Source of the DNA: Doris montereyensis | Lineage: Eukaryota > Mollusca > Gastropoda > Nudibranchia > Dorididae | Direction: 5' to 3' | Assembly (NCBI GenBank): GCA_037039925.1 | Contig: JAXRKP010000433.1 | Coordinates: forward strand, 121,001-185,000 | DNA: 64,000 nucleotides | Shown here: one piece after another, positions 55,401-63,325 of the stretch | Layout of the letters: each line of letters starts with the position of its first letter | Position numbering within the stretch: position 1 is the stretch's first letter | Translations under genes and position numbers: made by a program | The notes under the pieces: model-generated | What the model was told of the DNA's origin: nothing | What the model saw: only the letters and a program-made list of their open reading frames with translations | The model's database searches: none

Positions 55401-58400
55401 TTGGGGCACTCACTCTCTGGGAAATAAATGAGAATGAGTATGTTTTTTTAAATTATTTGATATAGACAATTTTAACCACTACCATTGAACTTGGCATATC
55501 TAAATTAGCTGAAAAAAGATATTAATTTTTTTATATATCATATGGTTACCATGGGAATGCCGCCATCTTGGATTTTCATTGCTGAAAATAACAACAACTT
55601 CATTAGCTCTTTTGGATAAATGAAATGGTTTTCATTTTATGAATTTTTTGAAAATGCATATAGCAACCTTTCCAATTTTTGGCAAATTCAATCACAAAAA
55701 AATCTGTTTTGCAAAAATTTGAAGAGATATCGAAAAAAGCTACTGGGTGAAATTTTTATTTATTGTATACCAAATATGGAGGCAGTTGGACAATAAACTA
55801 AAAAAAAGTAGATCGCATATTACTGTCAAAAAGTAACATTTTGAGAAAATTGCATTTTCAACAATTTTTTCCGTTATTTTAATGTGTTTTTTCGCATATA
55901 AATCTATAAAAGAATAATATAACACTTTAAAACATCATACAATCGTGAGAAGCTATCAAATACTCCAAGTTGACCCTATTTCAAATGCTCCAGATCCCTT
56001 GTACTCATGTCGGCATGGCATTCTTCTTATAACAGGTGTGTGGAATGTTTCCCGTAATATTCGGTCGATCTTAAATAATATTGACAATAATTCATCAAAA
56101 GTAGATTTTTCAGACAGCGTATTTTGTAGTAATTAAAATGAGTACCAACTTGATATACTTTGGACAAAATTTCTGGCTTTTATGGTAGAGCCGATGTGTT
56201 GAAGGTTAGGCTGGTATCATTTCTAAAAAAATTGTATAAAATGAAAGAATCGATACTGAGCCTTTGTTATGGTATGAATGTCAAGGGAATGAACTTCTCC
56301 ATCCAGTAGTGTAATAAAAGAGTTTTGTCCCGTTTGTGGTAAAACTGCCTTCTCACGACACCCCCCCCCCCAATGTGAAACTAGACATCCAAACAGTTTT
56401 TAAGTTTTGACTTTCCCTACTATTAGGCCATTTACCTGATTTGGGATTAAACTTGCTTCGATCACAAAACTCTTTAGAGAGGGTAAACTCTCCCAGCACC
56501 ATTTGGTTAGCCTGTTGGGATTCCCAGAGGATGACCACATTGTGTATTGTGACTCTTTCTCCAGAGGTGATTGTTTGATATGTCATCTCAGACGCCAAGG
56601 CATCAAGGCATAAATGCTGATATTCATTGATGTCTGAAAACTGAGTGTAATGAGAAAGACAACAAAAAAAAAAGTAAAAGTAAAAAAGACTCAGAAGAAC
56701 ACCCAAAACATCTCTCACCATCAAAAGTACAGTTCCCTCAAGGCCATTATGGCCCATAGAGCAGGAACGTATCTCGGTTTCTATAGCGTGAAGCGGAAGA
56801 GGTGATAACAATCGCCTCTTGGACAGGACGCTGGTTTAATGCACGTTTTCACCGCCAAGCTAGTGCTTGTACCTATTTGCACCTAGCTCGAGTGGGGAAA
56901 ATGCGTATTTGGGGTCTTTTCCGGGGACACAATGGTGTGATCAGGGTTGCTAGGATTCGAACCCGGGACCTCATGATCCCATGTCCAGCAACCTAACCCC
57001 TCGGCCACTGATACCACTTTTATTATCAACCTTAAAATTAATTCATAACTAATATAATGTATGTTAAATACTTTTACAAACAATGCTTTTGAACTGTTTG
57101 TCTAATAAAAGATAACTGCGATTGTTTTATCGCAATTTAACCCAGTCATTTTATGCATTTCTTTTATTCTTTTAAAATACTATTACGGGTTTTCAGGGCT
57201 GTCCATGCCATGTACACATACATATCAAAATTACAAAGGAATGAAATTGGGGAAGAAACATGATAAAAATCAATAAAAGTAAATAATGCACTAAAAAATG
57301 TTTGAGTCACACCCACATTCAAGCTATCAAGGAGAAGTCAGTCCCACTTAGATCGATTCTCAACCCCCATCCCATCCCATCCCATCCTTCCCCCCACCCA
57401 CCCCAAAAGTATTTTTACACATCTAAATTTAAAAAAATCATTTGATCTTCTACTATCCCAGTGATACACTTTGTCCATAAATAAAAACCTAAAAAAAATA
57501 ACTGCAGAATGAAATGTACAACGATGCTCCACTAATTTATTGTACAGGCTATGTCCTTTATTGAGTAAAAGAAAACCTTTTCACTACCACTTACAGCAAC
57601 TGAGTTGGAGTCTTTTTTATGTCTCAAGGAAAAACATTTCTCTGGATCTTGTCTGTGCTCTAGACAAATGTCGTAATGTTGTGTGAGAGAGAGGAGCTGC
57701 AAAGCGGGTTTTAGCAGACCGTCCTGCAGGCAGGACGTGATCTGCACTTGTAAGTACTGACTGGGCAAGAGTACAAAGGAGAATGGCACACGATGTGTTT
57801 TATTGACGTCACTGAGTAATTCTGGACACTGTGAGTGAGAGAGTGTTTGTTCCCCACCCAAGAGCTGCGTGATGTTCTGAAAATCAATTTCAAGAAGAAA
57901 AAAAGCTTTAGTGAATGACATTGCTAAGTTGAGGGTAGAGGAAATGAGAAATTGAAATTAAAGGCCTAATAGGACGAACAGAGACAGTACAAGAACAGAA
58001 AATTTTCAGGCGGTTTTGCCAGAAAACTTTCTATCCTTGTACTGTCTCTGTTCTGCCTATAAAGCCTTTAATTTCAATTTCTCATTTCCTCTTCACTAGT
58101 TACCGGCCTACTGCAGTATTATTTCTTTTTAGCATTTGATAAGTTGAGGGTGGGATTTTATCATAGAGTGCCTTGTAAGGCTGCTGCACTGTCTTGCGTT
58201 CAAGCATCGTGATTGAGTGAAGATGTGGGCTAAAAGAGCAATCACCAAGCACAGTGTTAAAACACAAGACAGTCTTGCACAGTGCTTGATGAATGAATAC
58301 TCCTTAAGTATCATGGGGATCAGAGAAGGTGGGTTCTCTTGAAAAAATATCAGACTAGAATACAACGGGGGAAAACTGGAGGACATTAATAACAAGCATC

Positions 58401-61400
58401 GGAGGTAAATTCAAGTAAAGGATGAAGTGTCAACCAGATGTCACTTCTTTTACTTTATTTCTTAACCTTACCTGTGTACAGATCATACAAGGTACATAGA
58501 CCATGATAAAATTATCTAAATACATAAGCAACATCAACATTTATGTTTCAAATTAATAAACAGACTAGGTATTTTCAATAATTATGAATAAATTGGATAT
58601 TTCTTTTTAATGGTTGAGTAGTTTGAAATGTTACATTGAGCTCATCCTCACGTATGGATCCTAAACAAAAAGATACAAGAGTGAATGCAAGCAACCGAAA
58701 TGTGGTTCCTGAGAAGAATGCTACGTGTTACATGAACAAAGAAACAAGCAAAAACATTCTCAAATAAGAAGAGATACATAGAACTTTCCTCAACAAAATA
58801 AAGAAAATGTAGGCAACTTTTTTGGACATGTAATGAGGGAGAAAATGGAACACCTGGTCACCGCTGGAAAAATCAAAACGACACGATCTAGAGGACGACA
58901 AAGGGAAAAGATTCTCGGTGGAATTGCAAAATGGCTGAAAACAGAACGTAAACAACCTGATAAGAGTGACCAGTGATCAAGGAGGGTGGAAGGACATGAT
59001 CGTCAACGCTGCACAGTGAGAGACTTAATGAGACGAGTTTGAAATACTTGAAAACTCTTGGAAGCAGACTTACTTGAATGCAGAGAATAAGTTTGTTGAA
59101 TTGTTTTCTCCTGCCTCATCCTGGGCGGACTCTCTGGTGGCGAAAAGAAGTTGCTGCCAATCTTTAGATGGAACACAGCACATAAACCTATGTGGATCTA
59201 ACTCTATCATTTCGGAGTTGTTGTGAGCCTGTTGATCTAAAATGAAAAACAAACATTCAAAAGAGCATGTGAAGAAGTTGTGTAACCGTTAATGAAAGTG
59301 CTAATAGAATGCTTTGGTTCATTGGAATTTATCCCATTCACCATGTTATGCAATATTTTCAGGGTGAATTAAGAGGAATATAGCATGATGAAAGAGACAT
59401 GAAGATTTTATTTGCAAAGTGAGACATAGGCATCAGCCTCATTTTGAGATATTTTACATTGGAAATGATAAATGACTCACAGGAATGAGGAAGAACCTAC
59501 CAGCATCACTTGCCATTGCCACCTATCTGCACTATGAGAATGCATGAAATCCATTTTCAGGACTACTCTCTACCAGCAAAATGATCAAATTCAAGGATGA
59601 CAAAACTCTGATTGATTAATGTGCTACTTGTAAAATTGACTGCACAATTTCATGCGTGTCATGTTTTTAAAAAAAATCTAATCTAAAACCAAGTCCTGAA
59701 TTGAAAATGAAGCCTGACATAATGGCAGTGTTTGGCAAGCTCTTTTAAGACACTCGTAAACACATTTGCATGCTTACAAAAGTATGGAAACACACTAATA
59801 TGATATTTTGTATTGCCTTATCCATTTAAACTGATTGCTCGTATAATGTACTATCTATCAAAATATTGATTATGAACAATACTCAGGAATTGAGTAAATC
59901 ATTATGAAGATTTGTGAGTTTACAAAAATTTGCACCATCTCATTATCATTAAAACGTTCACTCTTATCAAATTGAGACGCAGCAGTTTTCCCTTCATGAA
60001 CACAAAAGATTATCTCATCTTATGTGAAGAGTATGAAACAATGGAAAAACATTCCACTCAGCACTGTTAAATATACATTAATCCATAACTTTTATATATA
60101 TATCAAATTATACATAGAATTAAGCATATTTCTTTGTCATTGTCGTATTTTAGTATTTTAAGCATGTCACAAATTGCATGTTTGTAAAAAGAATTTCCCC
60201 GGAAGGGATGAATAAAGTATTAGTATCTTTTTATCTATTACCTTATCCTCCGGTATTTCCGTGATCAGCACACTTTCTACAAGCAAGCAGGGTGAGTGGT
60301 TGTGTGTGTGTGCTACTAATAGGTCCCTCTTCTGTCCATTCACTCTTTTACTAAACTATTCACTTATCTTTCATATTGCTGATTAATACTCTTAATTCAC
60401 CCTGATATCTCCGGATATGGTGGAGGGGGAATTTCAATGAAATAAAATCTCACACCTACTACTCTGTTACATAAGAGGCCACCTGTTCCTATCTATTTAA
60501 CGGCCATTCATATTAGTTTTGCCGCTCAAAGTTTAATTCAAGGATACCTTACAATAAGATTCACTGTAATTATTATTATTATTATTATTATCATTATTAT
60601 TATTATTATTATTATTATTACAGTGAAAAATTCACTGGTTTCATCACACAAATCTTAATTCAAGCATATCTTACAGTAAGCTTCTCCTTAAATATGAACT
60701 CGGTAAAAAAAAAAATTCAGTCGTTTTCATTACCTGCACAGTCGTAGATTCTCTCCTCAAAGAAAAGCCTGACTTGCTTTTGGTCACCATCCACCACATT
60801 GATCTTGATGGGGTTTAAGGCGGAGAGCATCAGCGTGAGCCTCTCGTCTGACAACGCCCTCATGCTAATTAGGTTGAGGATCACCTTTTGCTCGCTTGCA
60901 CTTTCTACGACAGCCTTAGTGACCAAAGGGTACTCTGCAAGGTCACACTGAGGTGGAGGCGGAATACGTCGGACAGAAGCCGACTAAGCTGATCCTCTTT
61001 GAAGGTTGCTTGTGCACAAATTTCAGCAATTTCCTCAACTGTGTAAGGATTCGGTGCTTCTTCAATGTATGCTACAAAGTTAGAGAAGAAAGAATAAGTA
61101 AAGTTAAGCTTTAAACAAATCTTACTAAACAGCGTCTATTTAATAAAGTGGAGGAGATGTACTAGAAATGATGGAAGATAAGAACAACATCCCAGCGTTT
61201 CATTACTATTGGTGACAAAATTTGACAAAGAGTTAGCGTAATTAGCTCAGTTGGTAGCACGCTTTCTTTTCATGGCGATGGATGCCGAAGTATAAGTCGC
61301 GGGTTTGATCCCCATGGTGACCAGGATTTTTTCCAGTCCATTCCTTGTATTTGTCTAGTCTTTGTTCCTATGGGGCTTTACTGAATTCAATGTCACTTTC

Positions 61401-62022
61401 TTCACTCTTGACAGTGTCATGGTACCTGTGAAATGCCCCCCCCCCCATCATCCTGTCAAGCATGAACAAAAGTTAATATTATTGAAAATTTGAAAAATTG
61501 CTTTAGTTTAGGATGTAACGGTTAGCCTGAAAGATAAGGTTAGCCTGAAAGATAAGGATATCTTCAATGTTACCAGGAGGAGACAAGAGTTGTTAAAAAA
61601 AAATTAAATTAAATTCTACGTGAAATCACAAAAATTTATTTACTTTAAATCTTGAATTAGTAAATTCAGTAACGCGCCGTTGACACTCATTACCCATTGC
61701 CCGTGATTTTTAGGTCAAACGGGACAAAGAGTACACCAGCAGGAGCGGATACAGTCAACTGACCTGTGAGTAGTCTTTGTACGACAATGCTGGTGAATCT
61801 CCTCAGAGGCTTAGTAAAGTGAGTGTAGCCTGGTAAGCACAGACTGTAATGTTCCCTCTCCGGCTCTGACAAATGGCCAGAACAAGCAAAATAGGGCTCT
61901 GGCTGGATGGTTGATAACTTCAAGGAAGACACAAAGGACTCTGGCAGGTTGTCTACTCTGCTGATGATATCTGACACACACAAAAATATGGCAGTGAGGA
62001 AAAGGAGATACTAAATAATAAT

Positions 62023-62089
<67 letters not shown>

Positions 62090-63325
62090 GTGCAAAATTT
62101 ATATGAGGGCCATGCTCAGTTGCACTTTACAGACATACATCATAACATAGCTTAGACATATATAATAATAATCAATATCAACAATTACTATAAAATCTTG
62201 AGATCTGCATACATGAAGAATGTTACAATAAAAATAAATGGTACCTAAATGACAAGACGCACACTTAAAAAAAAAAAAGAAAAGAAAAAAAAAGAAAAGA
62301 AAGAAGGTTTTTACTAGCCACTATGAGCATCACTAAATTTAACAACTAATAAATGACTCCCATTCACGACTTTTAACCAATCTTTGGTATGATAGCATTT
62401 GTGGCATCGGTGGCCTAGTGCCTAAGTTGCCAGACTTGGGATCATGAGGTTGTGATCCTTAGGGAAAGACACTTAACATGCATTTTTCCCCACTCAACCC
62501 AGGGGAAAATGGGTATCAGTAACAGCTTGGGAATTTTAAAAAGCCTGCAACAGACTAGTGTCCTGTTCACGCTATAGAAACCGGGATAAATTCCGGTTCT
62601 ACAGGCCACAAGTTTGCTAAAGGAACTTTAAAAAAAATAGTATTTAGTAAGTTTCTAATGAAATTTTTTGTTTTTTTTAATTGTAGAAAATGTTCCTCAT
62701 ATCGCTATGCTGCCTGTATCAACAACATTTTTGCCTTCATCTCAGAAGATAATTTTCTAATGACCTGGAAGAGGTAATGGATAAAAAGGAGGAAAGTAAG
62801 ACTATATCTCATTTAGTTCCTCTTAGCTGTTTAATAAAATTTTAGTATTTTAAAAATTGTAACTAACATAATCTTTTTGGATTCTTTGTTGTTGTTGTTG
62901 TGCATTTTATGTAATCTGTAATTGTGTTTAATATCTTACAGTAAAGCGCCATTGAGCATTTTGGTGGATGAAAGGCGCTGAATAAATGCATTATTATTAT
63001 TATAAAGGGCGTCAAAGAATGACTAGGCACATCAATGATTTTCTAAAAAGAAAGCGCATTTCTAATTTGACAAGAACAGTGTTATTCAGTACAAAATTTG
63101 TTCCAAAGCCGAGAAAAGCATTTGGATCAAAATATCTTTTGTAAACCACACAAAATAAAAAGGCACCCTACCTCTAAGGTTTTCAAAATCAACAAATTCT
63201 TCATTCAGGACTTGACATAATGCTAGCCAGGAGTCTTTCTGTATGAACACATGATCTGTAGTGGGCAAACGATGCTGGCGCATAAAATTAAAGATGCAAG
63301 CACAGGCTCTGGAGCATCGGCAAAC
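37307..63325 (-). CDS. HELZ2-like protein (RNB end plus C-terminal UPF1-like helicase), 16 exons, 5' end outside window
   Basis: Exons on the minus strand, first to last: 63325-63172, 61970-61764, 61071-60734, 59236-59074, 57876-57595, 56633-56436, 55416-55122, 54754-54669, 54175-53909, 53281-53092, 46594-46418, 45911-45696, 44780-44566, 43823-43680, 42948-42782 and 37422-37307 (stop). All have AG acceptors and GT donors. They add up to about 3.2 kb of coding sequence. The order is end of an RNB ribonuclease domain, then a linker, then an SF1 helicase with Walker A, Ia, II, III, IV, V and VI. This matches the C-terminal half of HELZ2, an RNA-directed helicase/exoribonuclease family involved in vertebrates in interferon response and nuclear-receptor coactivation; the role here is unknown. 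Seven one-base deficits break the frame and probably reflect assembly errors. Two introns (42781-37423 and 53091-46595) hold RTE LINEs in the same orientation as the gene. Confidence 0.85.
38105..38300 (-). repeat. Dispersed repeat family E, copy 2
   Basis: Inverted counterpart of 34070-34262, in the last intron of the HELZ2-like gene. Confidence 0.7.
39440..39718 (-). mobile_element. SINE family A, copy 1
   Basis: tRNA-like head on the minus strand (GTGGCTGAGTGATTAGG and GGTTCGAATC boxes), with the body shared with 56731-57016 and 62403-62629: GCATTTTCCC, CAAGCTAGTGTTTGTACTC in reverse, and GGGCCATAATGGCCTTGA at the end. It abuts the truncated 3' end of RTE copy 5. Confidence 0.75.
39722..42751 (-). 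mobile_element. RTE-type LINE copy 5 in the last intron of the HELZ2-like gene (3' truncated)
   Basis: The 5' end CCGGGCAGTGGACAGG is intact at about 42751 and two 5' monomers follow (42552-42690). The endonuclease, RT (IHNKGSTMDCSNYRGISLLS, FADDLVLF) and the start of the C-terminal part (YSSETWTLDSRE-like) are present. The last 250 bp or so and the GAAA tail are missing at 39722, where SINE family A copy 1 begins. It is in the same orientation as the host gene. Confidence 0.85.
42552..42690 (-). repeat. Two tandem monomers in the 5' UTR of RTE copy 5
   Basis: Two units of about 65-68 bp of the same type as in copies 1 and 2, each with CTGCCTTG(C/T)AGG and GTTAACCCTGACAGAAAA on the element's strand. 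Confidence 0.8.
42782..42948 (-). CDS. HELZ2-like exon 15: motifs V and VI (one-base deficit)
   Basis: Acceptor GCAATTCAG|GG, donor GCAG|GTAAGAG. The first frame reads QQAEYVIVSTVRSNS and meets TAA. One base added near 42900-42906 continues as LNRYSVVPSAERSRQHLGST and then HVNLAITRARSAMIIAG. NLAITRAR is motif VI with its arginine finger intact. The only alternative, a second intron, would be about 30 nt long, which is unlikely. The exon ends in phase 1. Confidence 0.8.
43018..43156 (+). repeat. Dispersed repeat family F, copy 2
   Basis: Same order of blocks as 31478-31607, but with a 23-bp tandem duplication inside (ATAGGATTTCTATTTCTGTC twice, at 43052-43098). Confidence 0.5.
43680..43823 (-). 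CDS. HELZ2-like exon 14: motif V approach (one-base deficit)
   Basis: Acceptor TACTTTCAG|GTG, donor CTTG|GTATGT. It starts VSLANALIQYHNIPAKSIMV and VTFSKAQCKLINLQ, the usual strand-helix before motif V. As written the frame stops at TGA. One more C in the five-C run (43709-43715) restores the open frame GMTVCTVMDSLG, which joins exon 15 as DSLG-QQAEYVIVSTVR. The family motif is T-V-D-S-F-Q-G-x-E; here the Gln-Gly-x-Glu reads Leu-Gly-x-Gln. Confidence 0.8.
43996..44146. repeat. A/G-rich (AAAAG)n tract
   Basis: About 150 bp of A runs split by single G. It sits in the intron between exons 13 and 14 and reads as a poly-pyrimidine tract on the gene strand. Confidence 0.9.
44494..44570. repeat. 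Exon 13 donor region, duplicated at 46692
   Basis: CTACATTTACCAGGGGTGAG, CACATCAAACTCTCTTAAAA and ATTTACCACAAAA recur at 46692-46775 in the same orientation. Confidence 0.75.
44566..44780 (-). CDS. HELZ2-like exon 13: start of helicase domain 2A (one-base deficit)
   Basis: Acceptor GTTTTACAG|GTT, donor TTTGTG|GTAAAT. It begins VDSLTRFPSDFFYSGNLTS, matching 'xxxIxxFPSxxFYxGxL'. A second frame follows with FCHVEGTESYPDGVGQDLNK and SEASFV, matching 'FxHVEGxE...N.EA..V'. The frames join if the TTTT run near 44650 had one more T. The exon is 215 nt, one short of 72 codons. The end of this exon and the adjoining intron also resemble a stretch at 46.7 kb (direct repeat). Confidence 0.8.
45424..45655 (-). 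mobile_element. Possible third tRNA-derived SINE
   Basis: The minus strand starts GGGAGCTCAGTCAGTAGAGT, GGCGGACTACCGTTCAGAAG and a weak B box, followed by about 170 bp of body. One copy only, so the call rests on the tRNA-like head. It lies between exons 12 and 13. Confidence 0.4.
45696..45911 (-). CDS. HELZ2-like exon 12: motifs II, III and start of IV (divergent residues)
   Basis: Acceptor GTTTCCAG|GTG, donor CGAAGT|GTAAGT, 72 codons. Motif II reads VILDDSS instead of the usual DEA/DEC. Motif III reads LIGDQGMPSP where GDxxQLxP is usual, so the Gln is replaced by Met. Then come RLGLSKSLFHRY, as in HELZ2, and motif IV QFRSV instead of QYRMH. The codons GAT GAC for the DD pair are read directly. 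The fold is clearly that of the family, but ATP hydrolysis or coupling may be altered. Confidence 0.85.
46418..46594 (-). CDS. HELZ2-like exon 11: region leading to motif II
   Basis: Acceptor TTTTCAG|ATT, donor AAACAG|GTCAAT, exactly 59 codons in phase 0. It carries IIQEYEFLAMYEDQPSQIEL, then ELNRADIILCTCITSS. The last piece is the conserved 'L-x-R-A-D-V-I-L-C-T-C' strand of UPF1/HELZ2-type helicases before Walker B. The junction gives ASNIKQ|VILDDSS. Confidence 0.85.
46692..46775. repeat. Copy of the exon 13 donor region
   Basis: About 85% match to 44494-44570 by eye. It includes the donor-like GTAAAT, but no exon sequence follows. Confidence 0.75.
47599..47706. repeat. Three spaced CCGGCCAAA-like motifs
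   Basis: CCCGGCCAAAAACGGCAG, CCTGGCCATATCCGGCCG and GCCGGCCAAACTCGGCCG start about 45 bp apart. GC-rich within AT-rich DNA, next to the 3' side of RTE copy 6. The left side reads TTTAACCCGG, which resembles piggyBac-type ends (TTAA-CCC), but no matching second end is found. Confidence 0.6.
47768..50467 (-). mobile_element. RTE-type LINE copy 6 in the large intron of the HELZ2-like gene (5' truncated)
   Basis: The 3' end carries a GAAA-like tail (47768-47786) and the common sequence AGAATGGGAACTG or a close variant. RT blocks are well preserved: HKKGSTMECSNYRGISLLS, HQSGFRPGRSVQDHIFTI, RQDCVLSPLLFITFMD and FADDLVLFVKSESDLQ. The endonuclease part reaches LMVLGDINARVGNSVE before the copy stops at 50467. 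The body has fewer frame breaks than the other copies. Confidence 0.85.
50482..50615. repeat. Three spaced GGGTCCCGTA motifs
   Basis: GGCGGGTCCCGTATCTTTGC, GGTGGGTCCCGTACATTTGC and GGCGGGTCCCGTATAACTGC start at 50482, 50537 and 50593, so 55-56 bp apart. Two carry TTTGCAT after the motif. Next to the 5' break of RTE copy 6. Confidence 0.7.
50616..53091. other. Intron sequence of the HELZ2-like gene without identified features
   Basis: Part of the 6.5-kb intron between exons 10 and 11. A 115-codon minus-strand frame at 51323-51670 has no domain I recognise. Confidence 0.5.
53092..53281 (-). CDS. HELZ2-like exon 10: helicase 1B insertion region
   Basis: Acceptor GCTTTTAG|G, donor AAG|GTAATT. 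It encodes PFLTLRKQNFRILRVYSEEV, DFPLPGSQAAK and IALHHLIRQKDN. This matches the HELZ2 order 'LRPLRVYSxxxExxxFPYPGS' then 'LHHxIRxxxN'. It ends in phase 0 and is followed by a 6.5-kb intron that contains RTE copy 6. The start is one base short relative to exon 9; a G added at the acceptor would restore the frame. Confidence 0.8.
53909..54175 (-). CDS. HELZ2-like exon 9: helicase motifs Q, I (Walker A) and Ia
   Basis: Acceptor TTTCAG|TT, donor GCAG|GTTGGT. It contains ALSGHQQSVLEES (Q-motif-like), the Walker A loop VIHGGPGTGKS and motif Ia VLVCAPTEKALDVIA. These are diagnostic for the UPF1-like SF1 family; HELZ2 has the related CGPSNKSVDVVA. The Walker A Lys and Ser are intact, so nucleotide binding is expected. 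The junction to exon 10 is one base short of an open frame. Confidence 0.85.
54669..54754 (-). CDS. HELZ2-like exon 8: short linker exon
   Basis: An 86-nt exon with acceptor CCTCACAG|T and donor TTCCA|GTGAGT. It encodes VLDETVRSLQGASEFTKDVI and a basic stretch RKKSQNS. It is too short to stand out alone. It is supported because the phase on both sides (two bases in, one base out) matches exons 7 and 9 exactly and gives an open frame across the junctions. Confidence 0.65.
55122..55416 (-). CDS. HELZ2-like exon 7: accessory beta-rich region
   Basis: Acceptor TTTCCCAG|AG, donor CACCA|GTAAGA. It reads ESECPNSCLAYLCVRYSNT then SFTWVCHCIATSVNNNVAGD and IEWIERVKEH. The CP-x6-LCVRY piece fits the 'CPGDLLCIRY' element of the HELZ2 region between linker and helicase. 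It ends with two leftover bases that join exon 8 as His. The intron just downstream holds a 19-20 nt poly-C run (about 55086-55104). Confidence 0.75.
56436..56633 (-). CDS. HELZ2-like exon 6: accessory region
   Basis: Acceptor TTTTCAG|AC, donor TCAG|GTAAAT. It encodes INEYQHLCLDALASEMTYQT, then a VTIHNVVILWESQ strand and LGEFTLSKEFCDRSKF. This resembles the 'YxxIWxPLxxxEAA...I.DV.L.W' block that precedes the helicase core in HELZ2-type proteins. Phase 1 at both ends, consistent with neighbours. Confidence 0.75.
56731..57016 (-). mobile_element. SINE family A, copy 2
   Basis: Minus-strand head CAGTGGCCGAGGGGTTAGG and CCGGGTTCGAATCCTAGC look like pol III A and B boxes of a tRNA. The body and tail match copies 1 and 3. 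It lies in the intron between exons 5 and 6 of the HELZ2-like gene, in the same orientation. Confidence 0.75.
57595..57876 (-). CDS. HELZ2-like exon 5: accessory region before helicase core (one-base deficit)
   Basis: Acceptor GATTTTCAG|AAC, donor GCT|GTAAGT. It contains HRVPFSFVLLPS, LQVQITSCLQDGLLKPALQL and YDICLEHRQDPEKCFSLRHK. The last is a clear match to the HELZ2 'CLxHxxxPxxCF' segment. The reading frame then needs one more A in the six-A run at about 57617-57622. With it the exon ends in phase 1 and joins exon 6 as LSC-Y-INEYQ; without it the next exon would run into a stop. A foldback repeat (57938-58092) lies about 60 bp upstream of this acceptor. Confidence 0.75.
57938..58092. repeat. 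Foldback (MITE-like) element upstream of HELZ2-like exon 5
   Basis: Two arms of about 70 bp in inverted orientation: GAGGAAATGAGAAATTGAAA with TTAAAGGC, then GAACAGAGACAGTACAAG, facing their reverse complements. The spacer is about 10 bp. Arms are over 85% alike by eye. Confidence 0.85.
58600..59035 (+). mobile_element. LINE-E 3' fragment (endonuclease-reverse transcriptase C-terminus)
   Basis: The plus strand shows pieces of the usual C-terminal block: TYGS-like, MWFLRRMLRVTWTKK, FFGHVMREKMEHLVTAGK, TRSRGRQREKILGGIAKWL and GGWKDMIVNAAQ-stop. Frames are broken. It lies in an intron, antisense to the HELZ2-like gene. Confidence 0.65.
59074..59236 (-). CDS. HELZ2-like exon 4: inter-domain linker
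   Basis: Acceptor TTTTAG|AT, donor CAA|GTAAGT. It encodes QQAHNNSEMIELDPHRFMCC and then VPSKDWQQLLFATRES, resembling the HELZ2 stretch with an 'L-x-P' and 'W-x-x-L' before the second helicase. It ends with two leftover bases while exon 5 starts in phase 0, so this junction is one base short. Either exon 4 or the start of exon 5 lacks one base, or a tiny exon was missed. Confidence 0.65.
59317..59405 (+). repeat. Dispersed short repeat family D, copy 4 (partial)
   Basis: TTCATTGGAATTTATCCCAT, TTCAGGGTGAATTAAGAGGA and AGCATGATGAAAGAGACATG. Confidence 0.65.
60305..60445 (-). repeat. Dispersed short repeat family D, copy 5
   Basis: The minus strand reads TTCATTGAAATTCCCCCTCC, CAGGGTGAATTAAGAG and GGGACCTATTAGTAGCAC. 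Confidence 0.65.
60734..61071 (-). CDS. HELZ2-like exon 3: linker after RNB domain (one-base deficit)
   Basis: Acceptor TTTGTAG|CA, donor GCAG|GTAATG. The first part reads YIEEAPNPYTVEEIAEICAQ up to SRLL. The second part reads RIPPPPQCDLAEYPLVTK and continues to RLFFEERIYDCA. The two parts are in different frames, and adding one base near 60965-60975 joins them. The exon is 338 nt where 339 would fit the flanking phases. It ends in phase 1 and joins exon 4 as YDCA-D-QQAH. HELZ2 proteins have a similar linker ending in a W/F-x-x-R-I-Y-D segment. Confidence 0.75.
61231..61431 (+). mobile_element. SINE family B, copy 1
   Basis: tRNA-like head with A box TTAGCTCAGTTGGTAGCACG and B box GGGTTTGATCCCC, then a body with CCATTCCTTGTATTTGTCT and a T/C-rich end. 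An intact tRNA fold is not expected because extra bases separate the boxes. Confidence 0.7.
61764..61970 (-). CDS. HELZ2-like exon 2: C-terminal RNB signature
   Basis: Carries YTHFTKPLRRFTSIVVQRLL, which matches the RNase II/RNB signature HFTSPIRRYxDxxVHR. The Asp that usually follows RRY is a Ser here (RRFTS). Acceptor GTGTCAG|AT, donor ACAG|GTCAGT. It ends in phase 1 and joins the next exon as LLT-A-YIEEAP, as in HELZ2, where the RNB end is followed by a PY-containing linker. This exon is the main evidence that the helicase below belongs to an RNB-helicase fusion and not to a plain UPF1-like protein. Confidence 0.8.
62016..62089. repeat. (AAT)n microsatellite
   Basis: About 70 bp of AAT units directly upstream of exon 2 on the gene strand. 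A shorter ATT tract lies at 60571-60621 and an AT tract at 34566-34593. Confidence 0.95.
62403..62629 (+). mobile_element. SINE family A, copy 3
   Basis: Head GGCATCGGTGGCCTAGTGCC with a degenerate B box, then TTTTCCCCACTCAACCCAGG, AGACTAGTGTCCTGTTCACG and CGGGATAAATTCCGGTTCTA. Same order as copies 1 and 2 but opposite orientation; antisense in the intron between exons 1 and 2. Confidence 0.7.
63172..63325 (-). CDS. HELZ2-like exon 1 (of those visible): RNB-domain segment
   Basis: Acceptor TTTCAG precedes GTTTGCC and donor G|GTAGGG follows. The exon opens in phase 0 and ends with one leftover base that joins the next exon as Asp (FENLR-D-IISRV). It encodes a cysteine-rich start (VCRCSRACAC) and a helical stretch with KDSWLALCQVL. 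By its position before the next exon it belongs to the RNB region, where HELZ2 proteins have a similar W-containing helix. The RNB catalytic aspartates would lie upstream and are not in the window. No further exon is visible between 63326 and 64000. Confidence 0.7.

Noticed and set aside
58129..58395. 88-codon minus-strand open frame as an extra exon between exons 4 and 5
   Set aside because: No family similarity and no splice sites of the right phase.
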